This document shows positions 1 to 8,941 of a stretch of DNA of 64,000 bases, piece by piece. The notes beneath the pieces were generated by a model that saw only the letters and a program-made list of their open reading frames with translations, did no database searches and was not told the DNA's origin. Both the position numbers and the translations under genes were made by a program. Each line of letters opens with the position of its first letter. Positions within the stretch are counted from its first letter, which is position 1. The DNA comes from Glaciecola sp041380235 (GTDB lineage Bacteria; Pseudomonadota; Gammaproteobacteria; Enterobacterales; Alteromonadaceae): positions 8,816 to 72,815 of the forward strand of contig NZ_JBGIYY010000024.1 of assembly GCF_041380235.1 (NCBI RefSeq), given 5' to 3'.

Positions 1-1700
1 AATATAAATAGTGGTACTGAGCCGTGCGCGAGTACAGCATCATGAAAGGCGCGTAAATCAAACTTATCGCCGAGTGCGTCTTCAGCTCTTTTGCGTAATT
101 CTTTGATTTTTATTTCCCCGATTTTATAAGACAGCGCTTGTGCTGGCCAGGAGATGTAGCGATCAATTTCAGTGCGTACGTTGTGCTCGCTGAGTGCGGT
201 ATTTTCAAGCATGTAGTTCATGGCTTTGTCACGACTCCAGCCAAATACATGCATGCCGGTATCCACGACGAGCCGACAGGCGCGCCACATTTCATAGCTT
301 AGACGCCCAAAATTATCATATGGGTCTTCATAAATACCCACTTCTAAGCCCAAAAACTCTGAATACAAACCCCAGCCTTCGCCAAAGGCTGAAATATAAG
401 TTTTGCGGCGCACGTTTGGTAAGCCTTCAAGCTCTGCTGCCAAAGAAATTTGGAAGTGATGACCTGGCACTGCCTCGTGCAGCGTTAAAGCTGGAAGGGC
501 GTAAAGTGGACGTTTATCTAGTGCATAGGTATTGACCCAATAGTAGCCAGGCTGGTCATCGCTGCGCGGCGAGATATAGCGACCGGTAGTGTATTTAGGA
601 GCAATGCTGTCGGGTACCGGCGCGACGCCATAGGGAATACGCGGCATTTTATAAAATAACTGTGGCAGGCGCGCATCCATTTGCTTTGAGATGTACGAGG
701 CCACCATGATAAGCTCTTTAGCGCTTTTCGCATAAAAGCGCTCGTCAGTACGAAGAAACTGGATAAAAGCGTTGATGTCGCCATCAAATTCTAGGTCATC
801 CACAATGGTTTGCATTTCGGCTCGAATGCGAGCAACTTCGCTTAAACCAATATCATGAATTTCTTTAGCGCTTAAATCGGTAGTAGTGTAGTGCTTCATT
901 CGATTATTATAAAAAGCTTCACCATCAGGCCAGTTGGTGGCGGCAATATCAGTTTTGGTATTTACTTTATAATCGTTCACAAAAAAGTCATAGAAGGCTT
1001 GGTAAGTATCTCTCACCGCTTTGACTTTTTGTTCGGCATTGGCGCGTTGCTCATCACTGACTAAACCTTCTTTAGCCTTAGCTATTGGGGCATAGAATGG
1101 ATGTTCTTGAATATTCTCAACAGTATAAGGCGTGATCGTGTCTTCATATCCAATCAATACCACTTGTGGTTGTGAATGCCCTACCGATAGTCCTTCTTTC
1201 ATGTACTGCATGTTTAAACGCATGTTTTCTGGGATGGCGTCGAGTAAGTCAAAGTAGCGAGTAAGGTCCTCAGCAGTATTGAGTCTTGTATTTTCAGGAA
1301 TGCGTCCAAGGCTGCTATGGAAACCATATTCAGAGGTGATTGGTACTCGGTACTCTTTGAAGGCAAAGTTATCCACATAATTGCGTAGACGATATTCTTG
1401 CATTAAATAGCTAATTTGCTCGGCATCGCTCAAGCTGCCCATATCAATTTGCTTCAATTGCGCTAGATATTCACTAAAGGTATCAAAGCGAGCCTGCATT
1501 GCCGGCATGCTAATATCGGTAAGGCTTGAAGACGGAGTTTTACCTTCAGAGCGAGCCAGACTAGGAAATTGAGAGACTTCATATTGCCAAATAGAGTCGA
1601 GCAAAGTGTTTAGGGTTTTAGAGCTCTCATTTTCAGCTTGCTGTGAGAATGCCAAACTGCTTGTTAAGGTAAGTAATATTAGCGTCAACCATCTTTTCAT
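1..1700 (-). CDS. DUF885 family protein, truncated by the window edge
   Basis: A minus-strand reading frame runs from an ATG at 1698-1700 off the left edge of the window without a stop, so the C-terminus is missing. The first 20 or so residues (MKRWLTLILLTLTSSLAFSQ) form a clear signal peptide, so the product should be exported. Near 430-480 the frame encodes HEAVPGHH, a zinc-binding HExxxGHH-type motif, followed by stretches such as EGWGLYSE, RLVVDTG and GWSR that are characteristic of the DUF885 family. These proteins are probably zinc hydrolases or peptidases, but the substrate is not known to me. The next gene upstream, the DUF1820 gene, has the same orientation with a 47-bp gap. Confidence 0.85.
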   Translation of the reverse strand, partial: MKRWLTLILLTLTSSLAFSQQAENESSKTLNTLLDSIWQYEVSQFPSLARSEGKTPSSSLTDISMPAMQARFDTFSEYLAQLKQIDMGSLSDAEQISYLMQEYRLRNYVDNFAFKEYRVPITSEYGFHSSLGRIPENTRLNTAEDLTRYFDLLDAIPENMRLNMQYMKEGLSVGHSQPQVVLIGYEDTITPYTVENIQEHPFYAPIAKAKEGLVSDEQRANAEQKVKAVRDTYQAFYDFFVNDYKVNTKTDIAATNWPDGEAFYNNRMKHYTTTDLSAKEIHDIGLSEVARIRAEMQTIVDDLEFDGDINAFIQFLRTDERFYAKSAKELIMVASYISKQMDARLPQLFYKMPRIPYGVAPVPDSIAPKYTTGRYISPRSDDQPGYYWVNTYALDKRPLYALPALTLHEAVPGHHFQISLAAELEGLPNVRRKTYISAFGEGWGLYSEFLGLEVGIYEDPYDNFGRLSYEMWRACRLVVDTGMHVFGWSRDKAMNYMLENTALSEHNVRTEIDRYISWPAQALSYKIGEIKIKELRKRAEDALGDKFDLRAFHDAVLAHGSVPLFI

Positions 1701-1747
1701 CGTCTCTACCTGTCGTTATTATTTTATGGTCACGCCAATATAAAACT

Positions 1748-2071
1748 TTACTTTTTTGGCGTATAAATAGGTGAATGAAGCGCGGTCACCTTTTCAGACA
1801 GCTGGCTTATTTTGGCGCTGCCCTGTTTCTCTACTAAGTCAATTCGAAGCACGTTGTGCATCGGAATATAGGTTCGTTTCACTTTCGAAAATTCATCTTT
1901 GAGTTTTTCATGAGTCGGATCAAGCACCAATTCAGTATGTTTATCCCATACAAAATCGGCAATTTCTACAAAGCCAAATACCTGGCTCGATACCAATTCA
2001 CGTACATACAGTTCGTAACGCTCACCGCTACTGATAAATTGAATGCGATAAATAGCCTGTTGATTACTCAT
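1748..2071 (-). CDS. DUF1820 family protein
   Basis: A protein of 107 residues from the ATG at 2069-2071. The frame stays open to a GTG at 2080, but the ATG gives the usual family start (MSNQQAIYRIQF). The central part, with the pattern FGFVEIADFVW, TELVLDP, and VKRTYIPMHNVLRID, matches the DUF1820 family of small gammaproteobacterial proteins. No biochemical function is known to me. It has no signal peptide or membrane segment and is presumably cytosolic. It lies between a DUF885 gene and a metallo-beta-lactamase-fold gene, all leftward. Confidence 0.8.
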   Translation of the reverse strand: MSNQQAIYRIQFISSGERYELYVRELVSSQVFGFVEIADFVWDKHTELVLDPTHEKLKDEFSKVKRTYIPMHNVLRIDLVEKQGSAKISQLSEKVTALHSPIYTPKK

Positions 2072-2142
2072 ACTTTCCACAATAATAATATGCTAACGCT
2101 TGATTTGCTAGCCGGATACAGATAGCCCATAAGTAAGGCGAA

Positions 2143-3213
2143 TTATTCAAATTTCAAGGTTCGGCTTTCACCAATTGCCATAATATCAAACTCTTCTTTA
2201 TCAATGTCGTATCTTGCGCTTTGCAGACGCAGTTCATTTACCGGCGCCAATGGCATTTCTGCAGTCATCGGGAATGTACCCCAATGCATGCCAATAGAAT
2301 ACTGACTGTTGACATCTTTATGCACTTGTAAGGCTTCCTCAGGATTGACGTGATATTGCTGCATGAACCACCGCGGCTCATAGGCGCCAATCGGAATAAT
2401 GGCTAAATCAACTTTCTCTAAATATCGTCCAATTTGCTTGAACTGCACATCGTTGTAACCGGTATCTCCGGCAAACCAAATTTTGCGTTGGTTAATCTCA
2501 ATAGCCCAACTTGACCACAGTGTTTCGCGTCTATCTGAGGTGCCTCTCGCAGACCAATGTTGGCTCGGCAGTGCATGAATTTTATATCGCTTGGCATGCT
2601 CTGAGGTGTCCCACCAGTCCATCTCATGGATGTTTTGCTCCTGTACTCCACTATCTGAGAGAATGGGAATTAAACCGAGGGGAATATAAAACCTTATTGG
2701 ATCCGACTGTTCAGCGGACTTTAGCGCTAAACGCTCTAAGGTTTCGGTGTCTAGGTGGTCATAGTGATTATGACTTATGATAACAATGTCGATGTGAGGT
2801 AAGTCGGCATAATCCATGGCATGGCGTACATAGCGTTTTGGTCCAGCAAAAGGTATCGGTGAAGCTCGATCGGTGAAAATAGGGTCAGTCAATATTGCTA
2901 ATCCCTCGTACTGCAATAAAAACATAGAGTGACCGAGCCACGTCACCTGCAGTCCATCTTCATGAGTCAGTAAGGCGTCTATATCCACGTCTTGGATAGG
3001 AACATCATCGGCAAATTGTGCGTGATCGGCCCAGTCATCTTCACCTAAAAAGCGCATTCTTAAGAAGTCGAAAAAGCTTTTTTCGCTATCTTCTATGTAT
3101 AAATTTCGAAAACCACCTTCGGTATGATGCGCCTTATTATTTGAAACAGGCTTAACAGAGCTCGAGGTGCAGCTAAACACTCCCATTATCATAACTAATA
3201 TTAGTAGCCGCAT
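2143..3213 (-). CDS. Metallo-beta-lactamase-fold lipoprotein, NAPE-PLD-like hydrolase
   Basis: From the ATG at 3211-3213 the protein begins MRLLILVMIMGVFSC, a lipoprotein signal with the lipobox cysteine, so it should be anchored to a membrane. An in-frame ATG 8 codons further upstream would bury this signal and is less likely. The body carries the metallo-beta-lactamase motif HNHYDHLD, then a second conserved region GDTGYND and a late HWGTF, the metal-ligand set of the NAPE-phospholipase-D/UlaG-like branch. The family hydrolyses phosphodiester or lactone bonds; the substrate here cannot be told from sequence. The TetR-family regulator upstream ends 54 bp away in the same direction and could be co-transcribed. 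Confidence 0.8.
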   Translation of the reverse strand: MRLLILVMIMGVFSCTSSSVKPVSNNKAHHTEGGFRNLYIEDSEKSFFDFLRMRFLGEDDWADHAQFADDVPIQDVDIDALLTHEDGLQVTWLGHSMFLLQYEGLAILTDPIFTDRASPIPFAGPKRYVRHAMDYADLPHIDIVIISHNHYDHLDTETLERLALKSAEQSDPIRFYIPLGLIPILSDSGVQEQNIHEMDWWDTSEHAKRYKIHALPSQHWSARGTSDRRETLWSSWAIEINQRKIWFAGDTGYNDVQFKQIGRYLEKVDLAIIPIGAYEPRWFMQQYHVNPEEALQVHKDVNSQYSIGMHWGTFPMTAEMPLAPVNELRLQSARYDIDKEEFDIMAIGESRTLKFE

Positions 3214-3267
3214 CGCTGTCTCTTTATCTATTAGCATTAGCGCGCTTGGCTAATGTCCATGGTTTGT

Positions 3268-3837
3268 TTACGCAGATAGGTCAAATATAGATTCAATCAA
3301 AAGCGAAACGTCTTCATTGCCCTGCACGATATGATTAGACACAGCAAAACCTTGCGCTAGGCAGGTTAATTTTAAAGCCTGCTGTTCAACTTTGATGGTC
3401 ATTGGTATTAGTCGATGTTGCTGTGCACGCTCTAATAGACCAATAAACTCCAACTGTAGCTGATCGTAAAACCAGCGAGCGTGATGTTGGATTGCGCTGT
3501 TTTCACTGCCCATCTCGATGATGAGCTTGGTAAGCAGGCAGCCTTTTGTATGAATTAACTGCTGATAACGTTTAAAGTATTCCTGAATACAAGTTTGCGC
3601 GTTTTCAGACTCATGTAAATATTGATTTAGTGGCAGTAAATGCGCTTGTAAATAATGATTGAGTAGTGCCTCGAAGAAGTCTTCTTTATTGTTAAAGTGC
3701 ATATAGAAGGCACGTCGATTAAACTGCGTTTTTGCAATTAGATTCGCCATAGAGCAACCGCGATATCCTTGCTTAATCACCAGTGGTAAGGCTCGTTCTA
3801 GTACACGCTCTAGTTGATATTTGGGTTGTTGTGGCAT
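3268..3837 (-). CDS. TetR-family transcriptional regulator
   Basis: A 189-residue protein with an N-terminal helix-turn-helix region (about residues 8-55: ALPLVIKQGYRGCSMANLIAK, then FNRRAFYMHFNNKEDFFEALL), the typical TetR recognition helix and following helix. The C-terminal half is all-helical, as expected for a ligand-binding/dimerisation domain, but gives no hint of the ligand. It precedes the metallo-beta-lactamase-fold lipoprotein gene in the same direction, so that gene is a candidate target. An AT-rich inverted repeat lies just upstream of the start codon. Confidence 0.82.
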   Translation of the reverse strand: MPQQPKYQLERVLERALPLVIKQGYRGCSMANLIAKTQFNRRAFYMHFNNKEDFFEALLNHYLQAHLLPLNQYLHESENAQTCIQEYFKRYQQLIHTKGCLLTKLIIEMGSENSAIQHHARWFYDQLQLEFIGLLERAQQHRLIPMTIKVEQQALKLTCLAQGFAVSNHIVQGNEDVSLLIESIFDLSA

Positions 3838-3851
3838 GTAAAAGCAGTCTA

Positions 3852-3870
3852 ATATATTGAGAATATATGT
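3852..3870. promoter_or_regulatory. Possible operator upstream of the TetR gene
   Basis: Two AATATATK half sites are separated by GAG, forming a near-perfect inverted repeat 15 bp upstream of the TetR start codon. This is a usual place for an autoregulatory TetR site. The sequence is very AT-rich, so chance is a real alternative. Confidence 0.3.
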
Positions 3871-4000
3871 TCTTATAACGTATGTTGTTGATTATGGCAA
3901 GAGCTCAAGGGCTGGGCTGAACCGTTATCTGTATTTGATCAACACATTAGCGGGTTCTTTTTAACTGAGAGGCAAATTAAGACGCTATTGCCTACATAGC

Positions 4001-4033
4001 AAAACGCCGATAATTTGATTTACCGGCGTCTTT
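4001..4033 (-). terminator. Terminator after slmA
   Basis: Ten-base arms ACGCCGATAA and TTACCGGCGT form a hairpin with one mismatch. On the minus strand it is followed by a short T-run (GCGTTTTGC). It sits 55 bp beyond the slmA stop codon and would end the coaBC-slmA transcript. Confidence 0.65.
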
Positions 4034-4087
4034 AGTAGATGGCTCAACAGCAAATTAGCATAGCTAGCCAAGCTAGCTTAAATTAAG

Positions 4088-4675
4088 CTACAAATAAGAG
4101 GCTTTGATATGCGCCCAGTGCTCATTAAACTGCTGAGTCGGACGGCGTTGAAACTGACTGCGAACGTATTGGTTAATTTTTCCGTCAACAAAACAAATTA
4201 ACATATTGGCGACTAATGCTTCGTCTACCTGCAAAGACTTAGATTCGCGGAGTTTTCGCTCACGTAAAACTTGCTTTAACTGCACTTCAAGACGATCAAA
4301 CAGTTGTGCAATGCGTTCGCGCAATCTTTCTTGCTCTCCCATTAAGGCATCACCGTTCAAAATACGTGTTATGCCCGGGTTTTTTTCTGCAAAACCCAAT
4401 AGTAGATGCAATATCAACTGACAGCGATTAGCGGCGTCTTTTTCTTCGCTAATAATTTTATTGATGCGCGAAAACAAGGTTTCTTCAATAAATTCGATTA
4501 GCCCTTCGAACATTCTCGCCTTAGAGGGAAAGTGTCGATAAAGAGCGGCTTCTGATACGCCAACTTCTTCTGCTAGTTTTGCGGTCGTAATGCGCTGGCC
4601 GTGATGCGTTTCAAGCATTCCAGCCAATGATTGCAAAATCTGTGCTTTTCTATTTGGTTTTTTCGCTGCAGGCAT
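4088..4675 (-). CDS. slmA: Nucleoid occlusion factor SlmA
   Basis: SlmA is a TetR-family DNA-binding protein that blocks FtsZ assembly over the nucleoid. The 195-residue length matches the family. The N-terminal helix-turn-helix reads ITTAKLAEEVGVSEAALYRH followed by FPSKARMFEGLIEFIEE, and the dimer domain continues with NPGITRILNGDAL, both characteristic of SlmA. It starts 12 bp after the coaBC stop, so the two are one operon. In enterobacteria and many relatives dut lies between coaBC and slmA; here it does not. Confidence 0.95.
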   Translation of the reverse strand: MPAAKKPNRKAQILQSLAGMLETHHGQRITTAKLAEEVGVSEAALYRHFPSKARMFEGLIEFIEETLFSRINKIISEEKDAANRCQLILHLLLGFAEKNPGITRILNGDALMGEQERLRERIAQLFDRLEVQLKQVLRERKLRESKSLQVDEALVANMLICFVDGKINQYVRSQFQRRPTQQFNEHWAHIKASYL

Positions 4676-4687
4676 TTTGTTTTCATC

Positions 4688-5917
4688 TTACTTATTCTGT
4701 GTTCGGGTATACTCAGCATGCACAACCGTTAGTAGCTCAAGTGCGAGTGAGTTCTTACTAGCCGGTGCTAGTTTCTGAGTATGTTCTTTTGTAATTACGA
4801 TTAATGCATTTCGATCGGAATTAAAGCCTAGGCCAGGCACCGACACATCATTTGCAGCAATCATATTAAGCTGTTTTTTTTCTAGTTTTGCGCGTGCGTA
4901 GGCTTCTACATCGTGAGTTTCAGCAGCAAATCCGACGGTAAACGGGGGATTATCTCTTTGCGCAACGGTCTTAAGAATATCAGGGTTTTGCATAAATGTA
5001 AGTGAAAGTTCAGCCCCGTGCTTTTTTAATTTGTGCGTATTCTCACTTGCAATACGGTAATCGGCCACAGCCGCGCATGCAATAAAAATATCTTGAGTCG
5101 CAATGTCTTGTTCAACCGCGTCAAGCATATCTTGCGCACTTACCACGTCATGACGGGTTATATTTACAGGTGTATCTTGGTTGACTGGCCCTGCGATTAA
5201 GGTCACTTTTGCACCTAATGATTGCGCTGCTCTAGCGATTGCAAAGCCCATTTTCCCTGAGCTGTGATTAGAGATATATCTTACTGGATCGATCGCCTCG
5301 CGAGTGGGGCCTGCGGTGATCATGATACGTTTACCGGCGAAAGGCTTAGGAGAGCCAGCAGACTCCATATTGATCGCAACAAAGCTACAAATAGCCTCTA
5401 CAATTTCTTCTGGCTCCAGCATGCGACCATAACCCACATCACCACAGGCTTGTTCGCCTGCTGCTGGGCCTAGTTGGACTACGCCGCGATCGAGCAATGT
5501 CTGTAAGTTTGCTAAGGTAGCTTGGGCTGCCCACATTTGTTGATTCATGGCTGGCGCAATTAAAATCGGCGCTGGTGTTGCCAGCGCTAAGGTAGATAAT
5601 AAGTCATCCGCAAGACCATGGGCCAACTTTGCCATACAGTTTGCTGTGGCAGGTGCAATTACAAAAATATCCGCCCAACGTGCGAGTTCGATATGACCCA
5701 TGCCGGCTTCAGCATCTTCATCGAGCAAATGGCTGCTTACCTTTTCTCCAGACACTGCCTGCAAAGATAGACTCGATACAAAATGGGTAGCCGATGCCGT
5801 TAATACGACCCTAACATTGGCGCCTTGCGCTTTGAGTTTGCGCACCAAATCGGGTGTTTTGTAAGCAGCAATACCGCCACTAATACCTACTAATACATTC
5901 TTTTGTTCAAGTTGCAT
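4688..5917 (-). CDS. coaBC: Bifunctional phosphopantothenoylcysteine decarboxylase/phosphopantothenate-cysteine ligase
   Basis: CoaBC makes 4'-phosphopantetheine from phosphopantothenate and cysteine in coenzyme A synthesis. The N-terminal flavoprotein decarboxylase begins MQLEQKNVLVGISGGIAAYK and includes the PAMNQQMW signature; the C-terminal ligase begins near KRIMITAGPTREAIDPVR and contains the SSGKMG stretch and the lysine-rich KLKK motif. The ATG at 5915-5917 is chosen because AGGA lies 5 bases upstream; the frame extends to 5980 without a better site and would overlap radC. It is divergent from radC and in an operon with slmA. A second coenzyme A gene, coaD, lies at 8.9 kb. Confidence 0.95.
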   Translation of the reverse strand: MQLEQKNVLVGISGGIAAYKTPDLVRKLKAQGANVRVVLTASATHFVSSLSLQAVSGEKVSSHLLDEDAEAGMGHIELARWADIFVIAPATANCMAKLAHGLADDLLSTLALATPAPILIAPAMNQQMWAAQATLANLQTLLDRGVVQLGPAAGEQACGDVGYGRMLEPEEIVEAICSFVAINMESAGSPKPFAGKRIMITAGPTREAIDPVRYISNHSSGKMGFAIARAAQSLGAKVTLIAGPVNQDTPVNITRHDVVSAQDMLDAVEQDIATQDIFIACAAVADYRIASENTHKLKKHGAELSLTFMQNPDILKTVAQRDNPPFTVGFAAETHDVEAYARAKLEKKQLNMIAANDVSVPGLGFNSDRNALIVITKEHTQKLAPASKNSLALELLTVVHAEYTRTQNK

Positions 5918-6024
5918 ATTGGTCCTAATCGGGTACAAAATAGGGTCATACGTTTGCAGATACATTCGCGTTGTTGACATATATCTGTGCTGTTATTAAA
6001 ACATTGTTATCCAAGGATGGGAAC

Positions 6025-6699
6025 ATGAAAATATTAGACTGGCCGGAACAAGAGCGCCCCAGAGAAAAGCTTCTTCATTTTGGTGCGCATACCCTAAGTG
6101 ACGCTGAACTGTTGGCCATTTTTTTGCAAACGGGCCTCAAAGGGCAAAATGCAGTGCAGCTTGCTACTGCGGCCTTGCAAACTCACGGTTCGCTTAGAGC
6201 GTTGTTACAGGCGCCTCGCCGCAAGCTGCTCGCAACTGCCGGTTTTGGTGCCGCAAAATATGCAATGTTGCAAGCCAGTATCGAGTTACAAAAGCGGAAT
6301 TTAACTGAGTTGATGGTACGTGAGCGCAGTTTTTTGCATGCCGATGATGCTTCGTCTTATCTAATTTCTCAGCTGCGTGATAAGCAGCGTGAGGTGTTTT
6401 CCATGTTAATGCTTGATTCGCAGCATCAGCTAATTGCTTACCGAGAGATGTTTCAAGGCACTATTAATAGCGCAGCAGTCTACCCAAGAGAGTTGGTCAA
6501 ACAAGCTATGGATGACAACGCTGCAGCGGTAATTTTAGCCCACAACCATCCTAGCGGACGTCCTGAGCCAAGTCAGTCTGATATCAACATTACACAAAAA
6601 ATTAAACAAGCGATGGCCTTAGTTGACGTCATGGTACTCGATCATTTTGTGATTGGTGATGGCAATGCGGTGTCATTTGCACAACGAGGTTTGCTGTGA
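6025..6699 (+). CDS. radC: RadC/YicR family JAB-domain protein
   Basis: A 224-residue RadC family protein. The N-terminal helix-hairpin-helix-like region (REKLLHFGAHTLSDAELLAIFL) is followed by a JAB/MPN domain with the metal-binding motif HNHPSGRPEPSQSD. The historic link to DNA repair is weak and the true activity is unresolved. The ATG at 6025 has AGGATGGGA just upstream and gives the usual family start MKILDWPEQERPREK; an earlier in-frame start at 5971 would overlap coaBC. It is divergent from coaBC. Confidence 0.92.
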   Translation: MKILDWPEQERPREKLLHFGAHTLSDAELLAIFLQTGLKGQNAVQLATAALQTHGSLRALLQAPRRKLLATAGFGAAKYAMLQASIELQKRNLTELMVRERSFLHADDASSYLISQLRDKQREVFSMLMLDSQHQLIAYREMFQGTINSAAVYPRELVKQAMDDNAAAVILAHNHPSGRPEPSQSDINITQKIKQAMALVDVMVLDHFVIGDGNAVSFAQRGLL

Positions 6700-6823
6700 G
6701 AAATATTGCAAGATGACGAGATATTTATTAGCGCTGTAGATGCATAAGCGTGTTAAAATTCAACGCGATTTTAGCCAAAAGCCCTTCAATACACAAAAAG
6801 ATCCCCTTTAAGGTGATTTTTAG

Positions 6824-6852
6824 TTGTATTTTTAAGGTGGTTACTGTATAAA
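6824..6852 (+). promoter_or_regulatory. Promoter of rpmB-rpmG
   Basis: A -35-like TTGTAT (6824-6829) and a -10-like TATAAA (6847-6852) are separated by exactly 17 bases, upstream of rpmB in a region without coding signal. The downstream leader is about 75 nt. Confidence 0.5.
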
Positions 6853-6934
6853 ATGCGCCCTCTTAATTAATCGCGTTACACAGCAATTTGCTTTGCTGTA
6901 GTTAAACGGCAAACAAGTTGTTTTGGAGACAAAC

Positions 6935-7171
6935 ATGTCTAAAATATGTGCAGTTACAGGTAAGCGTCCTGCAGTGGGTAACAACCGCTCTCACGCTAGA
7001 AACGCGACGCGTCGTCGTTTTTTACCAAACCTACATACACACCGTTTTTGGGTTGAAAGCGAAAATCGGTTTGTTAAGTTACGTCTTACCGCTAAAGGTA
7101 TGCGTATTATCGATAAGAAGGGAATTGATGCAGTATTAACTGACATCCGTGCCCGTGGTGAGAAAATCTAA
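6935..7171 (+). CDS. rpmB: 50S ribosomal protein L28
   Basis: L28 is a small basic protein of the large ribosomal subunit. The 78-residue product starts MSKICAVTGKRPAVGNNRSH, the family's conserved opening, and continues with NATRRRFLPNLH and LRLTAKGMRIIDKKGID. The ATG at 6935 is preceded by GGAGACAAAC, a good ribosome-binding site, which rules out the longer frame starting at 6923. rpmG follows 35 bp later in the same transcript, as in most gammaproteobacteria. Confidence 0.98.
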   Translation: MSKICAVTGKRPAVGNNRSHARNATRRRFLPNLHTHRFWVESENRFVKLRLTAKGMRIIDKKGIDAVLTDIRARGEKI

Positions 7172-7206
7172 GACCTTTTCTAAGGCCTCTTTTAAGGAAA
7201 GTTATC

Positions 7207-7362
7207 ATGCGTGATAAAATCAAATTAGTATCATCTGCTGGAACTGGTTTTTACTACACCACAGACAAGAACAAGCGTAATATGCCTGGCAAAATGGAGA
7301 TCAAAAAATACGATCCTAAAATTCGCCAACACGTTATGTTCAAGGAAGCGAAAATCAAGTAA
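7207..7362 (+). CDS. rpmG: 50S ribosomal protein L33
   Basis: A 51-residue protein beginning MRDKIKLVSSAGTGFYYTT and ending MFKEAKIK, the standard bacterial L33. It has the KNKRNMPGKMEIKKYDP core and lacks the zinc-binding cysteines, so it is the C-minus form. TAAGGAAAG upstream of the ATG is the ribosome-binding site. It is co-transcribed with rpmB and followed by a strong terminator. Confidence 0.97.
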   Translation: MRDKIKLVSSAGTGFYYTTDKNKRNMPGKMEIKKYDPKIRQHVMFKEAKIK

Positions 7363-7411
7363 GACCTATTAAGGTCTTCGCTCAAGTAATTGAGCGGATA
7401 ATGTCTCCATT

Positions 7412-7438
7412 AAAACTCAGCTTTGGCTGAGTTTTTTG
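7412..7438 (+). terminator. Rho-independent terminator of rpmB-rpmG
   Basis: Perfect 7-bp stem ACTCAGC/GCTGAGT with a TTTG loop, preceded by an A-run and followed by a T-run. It lies 50 bp after the rpmG stop codon. Confidence 0.9.
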
Positions 7439-7561
7439 CTTTTAGCGATACGACCTTTCATGTAGCTATTAATTCCTCAGCGCAAGATGATACATAGACC
7501 CTTGTTGTCTATATGCGCTAATATATTGTTTTACTATGCCATTGAATAAAAAGGTGGGGAG

Positions 7562-8044
7562 ATGCTAAGGCTGTCACAAAAGGCTTGGAATAATGTTTTA
7601 ATATTTTCTATGCTGATTCTAATTGCCATTTTTAATTATGATCGATTGTTTCCTAGCAACGAAAGTGGCGTGCAGGCAGTGGTAGCAGATACTGAATTTA
7701 TTCTCAGCATGCAAATCAATCAGCTCAACTTTGAACGCATAGGAACCGGTTGGCGAGTAAGTGCGCCAAGTGCAGATGATATTCCCAATATGCAAAGTGA
7801 AGACATTGATGCCTTAGTTAACCAGTGGCAGCGCGCTTCATTAAGACCGTCGAGCAGTTTTTTACCCGCGGAGGTCACGGCCTCACCTGAGTATATTGTC
7901 AGCATTTGGGTTGCAGGGCAAAAAAACGCCAAAGTACTTGGCTTGTTGCAGTCTGAAAACACCGCTTATGTGATCTACGATGGTGATCTTTACCTGCTAG
8001 ATTTTCCTAATCTTAATCAACTGTTGCCCCCTGAGCGCCAATAA
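7562..8044 (+). CDS. Hypothetical membrane-anchored protein
   Basis: A 160-residue protein with one hydrophobic helix near the N-terminus (about residues 12-27: NVLIFSMLILIAIFNY), probably a signal anchor, and an otherwise soluble domain that would face the periplasm. I do not recognise a family. It sits between rpmG and mutM, ends 24 bp before mutM in the same direction, and may be co-transcribed with it. GGTGGGGAG just before the ATG is a good ribosome-binding site, which supports it being real. Confidence 0.75.
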   Translation: MLRLSQKAWNNVLIFSMLILIAIFNYDRLFPSNESGVQAVVADTEFILSMQINQLNFERIGTGWRVSAPSADDIPNMQSEDIDALVNQWQRASLRPSSSFLPAEVTASPEYIVSIWVAGQKNAKVLGLLQSENTAYVIYDGDLYLLDFPNLNQLLPPERQ

Positions 8045-8068
8045 TTTATACAAGCGATACCTAATACT

Positions 8069-8881
8069 ATGCCAGAGTTACCTGAAGTCGAAGTGACCCG
8101 TTTGGGCATTGCCCCATATCTTGAAGGGCAAAGCATCAAAAAAATACATGTGTATCAAAAACAAATGCGTTGGCCAATTCCTGATGACGTTCATCTGGCT
8201 CAAGGAAAAACAGTGCTCAGCGTTACGCGTCGCGCAAAGTATTTATTTGTAAATACCGATGTAGGCGCCTTAGTTTTGCATCTGGGTATGTCGGGTAAAA
8301 TGCGTGTGGTAGACGCTGATCTTGCGCGTAAAAAGCACGATCATCTTGAGATTGAATTAAATTCGGGCAAAAAGTTAGTGCTCAACGACGCTCGCAGATT
8401 TGGCAGTTGTTTGTGGCAAGGGCTTAACGACGAACCTTTAATGCTGCTAAGAAGATTAGGACCAGAGCCGCTCACCGATGCCTTTGGGCCAGAGCGCATG
8501 TTCGATATGTCGCGCGGGCGGCAAGTACCGGTAAAAGCCTTTATTATGGATAATTCGGTTGTAGTAGGGGTCGGTAATATTTACGCGAACGAATCTTTGT
8601 TTCGTTCGGGTATCGATCCACGGCGAGCCGCGGGAAAGGTCAGTAAAGCAAGATATGCAACGCTGACCGACAATATTAAAATTGTATTGGCAAAGGCGAT
8701 AGAGCAGGGCGGAACGACTTTACGCGACTTTGCGCAAGCCGACGGTAATCCAGGCTATTTTGCACAGCATCTAAATGTGTATGGTCGCACTGGTGAGCCA
8801 TGTGATGTGTGTAATACACCGATTCGAAATAAAGTAATAGGCCAACGCAACACGTTTTTTTGTATCAAATGCCAAAAGTAG
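8069..8881 (+). CDS. mutM: Formamidopyrimidine-DNA glycosylase
   Basis: MutM (Fpg) removes 8-oxoguanine and formamidopyrimidines from DNA and nicks the abasic site. The catalytic N-terminus MPELPEVEV is intact, including Pro2 and Glu3. The helix-two-turn-helix region includes VVGVGNIYANESL, and the C-terminal zinc finger has the pattern C-x2-C then C-x2-C ending in FFCIKCQK. The 270-residue length is standard. It faces coaD, with a hairpin between them. Confidence 0.97.
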   Translation: MPELPEVEVTRLGIAPYLEGQSIKKIHVYQKQMRWPIPDDVHLAQGKTVLSVTRRAKYLFVNTDVGALVLHLGMSGKMRVVDADLARKKHDHLEIELNSGKKLVLNDARRFGSCLWQGLNDEPLMLLRRLGPEPLTDAFGPERMFDMSRGRQVPVKAFIMDNSVVVGVGNIYANESLFRSGIDPRRAAGKVSKARYATLTDNIKIVLAKAIEQGGTTLRDFAQADGNPGYFAQHLNVYGRTGEPCDVCNTPIRNKVIGQRNTFFCIKCQK

Positions 8882-8888
8882 TGTTTCG

Positions 8889-8918
8889 CACATCAGCAAT
8901 CTTAGCGATGCTGATGTG
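8889..8918. terminator. Hairpin between convergent mutM and coaD
   Basis: The arms CACATCAGC and GCTGATGTG pair perfectly, extended by ATC/GAT across one bulged base. It lies 7 bp after mutM and 23 bp from the coaD stop, so it could serve both genes. There is no clear T-run on either strand, so it may be an mRNA-end structure rather than an intrinsic terminator. Confidence 0.5.
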
Positions 8919-8941
8919 TCTAACGACATTGAACGGTTGAT

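Noticed and set aside
194..535. Rightward frame inside the DUF885 gene
   Set aside because: It is antisense to a clear coding frame with conserved motifs.
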